This document shows, in pieces, positions 6,187-6,962 of a DNA stretch of 6,962 nt. Numbering within the stretch: the first letter of the stretch is position 1; each line of letters begins with the position of its first letter. The stretch comes from Bacteroidales bacterium UBA6340 (lineage in GTDB: Bacteria; Bacteroidota; Bacteroidia; Bacteroidales; Paludibacteraceae): assembly GCA_002440265.1 (NCBI GenBank), contig DJSG01000083.1, positions 1 to 6,962 on the forward strand. Reading direction: 5' to 3'. The notes beneath the pieces were generated by a model. It searched no databases and was not told the origin of the DNA. It saw nothing but the letters and a program-made list of their open reading frames with translations. Position numbers and translations under genes: made by a program.

Positions 6187-6951
6187 GTGAAGTACTGGCT
6201 TCGACATATCGCGCAATCAAGTTGGATGAGCCGTATCGTGCTCATCGGCTTGGGTGCGGCTATGTGGGTACCCTCGTTTCTCGCGTCTGACTCCTTATGG
6301 GCATTGGTGGCAACCCTGCTGTTGGTTGCTGTCAATGCCTTTATGATGATGCGCATTTTCTACCAGGCGAACATCACCAACCTGCCCTCGTTTTTTGTCC
6401 CCACCTCCTATTGGCTCCTTTGTTCCGCCCTGCCTTTCCTGCACACGTGTTGGCAGGGGCAGGTGGCGGTCTTGGGTGCACAACTCACCTACCTCATTCT
6501 CCTGCGTATCGACTACCAGCACCGGCCTTTGCAGGAGGCTTTTTTGAGCACACTCATTCTCTGTTGCGCCTCGTTGCTCGTCCCTGAGATACTGATTATC
6601 ATCCCCGGGATATGGCTCTATATGGCCTATCGTCACGTCATCACGTGGCGAGTGTTGGCTGCCTCGCTCATTGGTGTCGGCACTTTCGCGTTGTACTATG
6701 CCATTGCTATCTTCTTGGGCTGGACAGACCTCGCCGATGCCGATTGGTTCGCCCTCTCGCACCTCCCCGCATGGCTTACCGTACTGCAGATGATACTGAC
6801 CGCCATCATCATCTATCTGCCTGTGCGCTTTGCCAATGTATTTTCGGGCATCATCTACATGGTGTCCGTTATCGTGGCAATAGCCGTCTGCATACTCTTG
6901 CAAACCCTCTCGCTCACTGGTCATACTATCCCCCTGTTAATCTCGGGTTAA
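6187..6951 (+). CDS. Polytopic inner-membrane protein of unknown function
   Basis: The 254-residue product is strongly hydrophobic, with about eight or nine predicted membrane helices (near residues 15-32, 37-55, 68-85, 92-108, 117-132, 135-148, 156-177, 192-213 and 219-242). It has no signal peptide and no recognisable catalytic motif. Its layout, with a loop carrying N-I-T-N-L-P after the second helix, an L-L-R-I-D segment near residue 107 and short arginine-bearing loops between helices, is loosely reminiscent of the uncharacterised Bacteroidota DUF6427-like membrane proteins; this is a tentative resemblance only. The start is taken as GTG at 6187. An in-frame TAA at 6157 limits extension, and a GGAG at 6171-6174 lies 12 bases upstream, somewhat far for a ribosome binding site. 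The alternative ATG at 6226 would remove 13 residues but keep the first helix. The gene is separated from dcp by the hairpin and repeat region, so it is probably transcribed separately. Confidence 0.8.
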   Translation: MKYWLRHIAQSSWMSRIVLIGLGAAMWVPSFLASDSLWALVATLLLVAVNAFMMMRIFYQANITNLPSFFVPTSYWLLCSALPFLHTCWQGQVAVLGAQLTYLILLRIDYQHRPLQEAFLSTLILCCASLLVPEILIIIPGIWLYMAYRHVITWRVLAASLIGVGTFALYYAIAIFLGWTDLADADWFALSHLPAWLTVLQMILTAIIIYLPVRFANVFSGIIYMVSVIVAIAVCILLQTLSLTGHTIPLLISG

Positions 6952-6962
6952 GTGTATGACAT

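Noticed and set aside
6295..6924. 209-codon minus-strand open frame opposite the membrane-protein gene
   Set aside because: The hydrophilic, repetitive peptide is what the complement of a hydrophobic gene gives. The plus-strand frame has coherent membrane helices and a matching start region.
6956..6962. Start of a further gene (ATG four bases after the membrane-protein stop)
   Set aside because: The position fits an operon partner, but only seven bases are visible, so no gene can be supported.

Overview
The window reads as chromosomal DNA of a member of the Bacteroidota, most likely order Bacteroidales, with a moderate to slightly GC-rich composition. The evidence is the set of protein families (IleRS with the Bacteroidota/eukaryote-like C-terminus, a Bacteroidota-type AsmA protein, a lipidated M3 peptidase), the general lack of Shine-Dalgarno sequences before the ATG starts, and the Bacteroidota-style lipoboxes. 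All five complete stops are TAA. No rRNA, tRNA, CRISPR array, insertion sequence or phage gene was seen.

Layout. Positions 1-300 are the last 99 codons of ileS. Eleven bases later comes a 137-residue lipocalin-like lipoprotein (312-725). Its stop overlaps by one base the start of a 1043-residue AsmA-family envelope protein (725-3856). Two bases after that begins a 695-residue lipidated M3 peptidyl-dipeptidase of the Dcp type (3859-5946). The tight spacing and common strand suggest one co-transcribed block, ileS - lipoprotein - asmA - dcp. Its last three products are predicted to be exported or membrane-anchored. A shared pathway is not demonstrated; co-transcription is the only link visible.

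A 240-base intergenic region (5947-6186) is the most unusual stretch. It opens with two perfect GC-rich hairpins one base apart (5960-5980 and 5982-5998) that lack a T-tract. It continues with an AT-rich array of ATTAACGG octamers and near-matches (6001-6172), mostly spaced 10-12 bases apart, so mostly on one face of the helix. In the middle lie two overlapping palindromes directly beside a candidate Bacteroidota -7 element (6091-6098). This array leads into a GTG-initiated polytopic membrane protein of unknown function (6187-6951).

No defence, mobile or biosynthetic system is recognisable here. The genes are ordinary Bacteroidales housekeeping and envelope genes. The novelty, if any, lies in the phased repeat array and twin hairpins, a near-perfect intragenic inverted repeat in asmA, and a change in synonymous codon choice near the 3' end of dcp.
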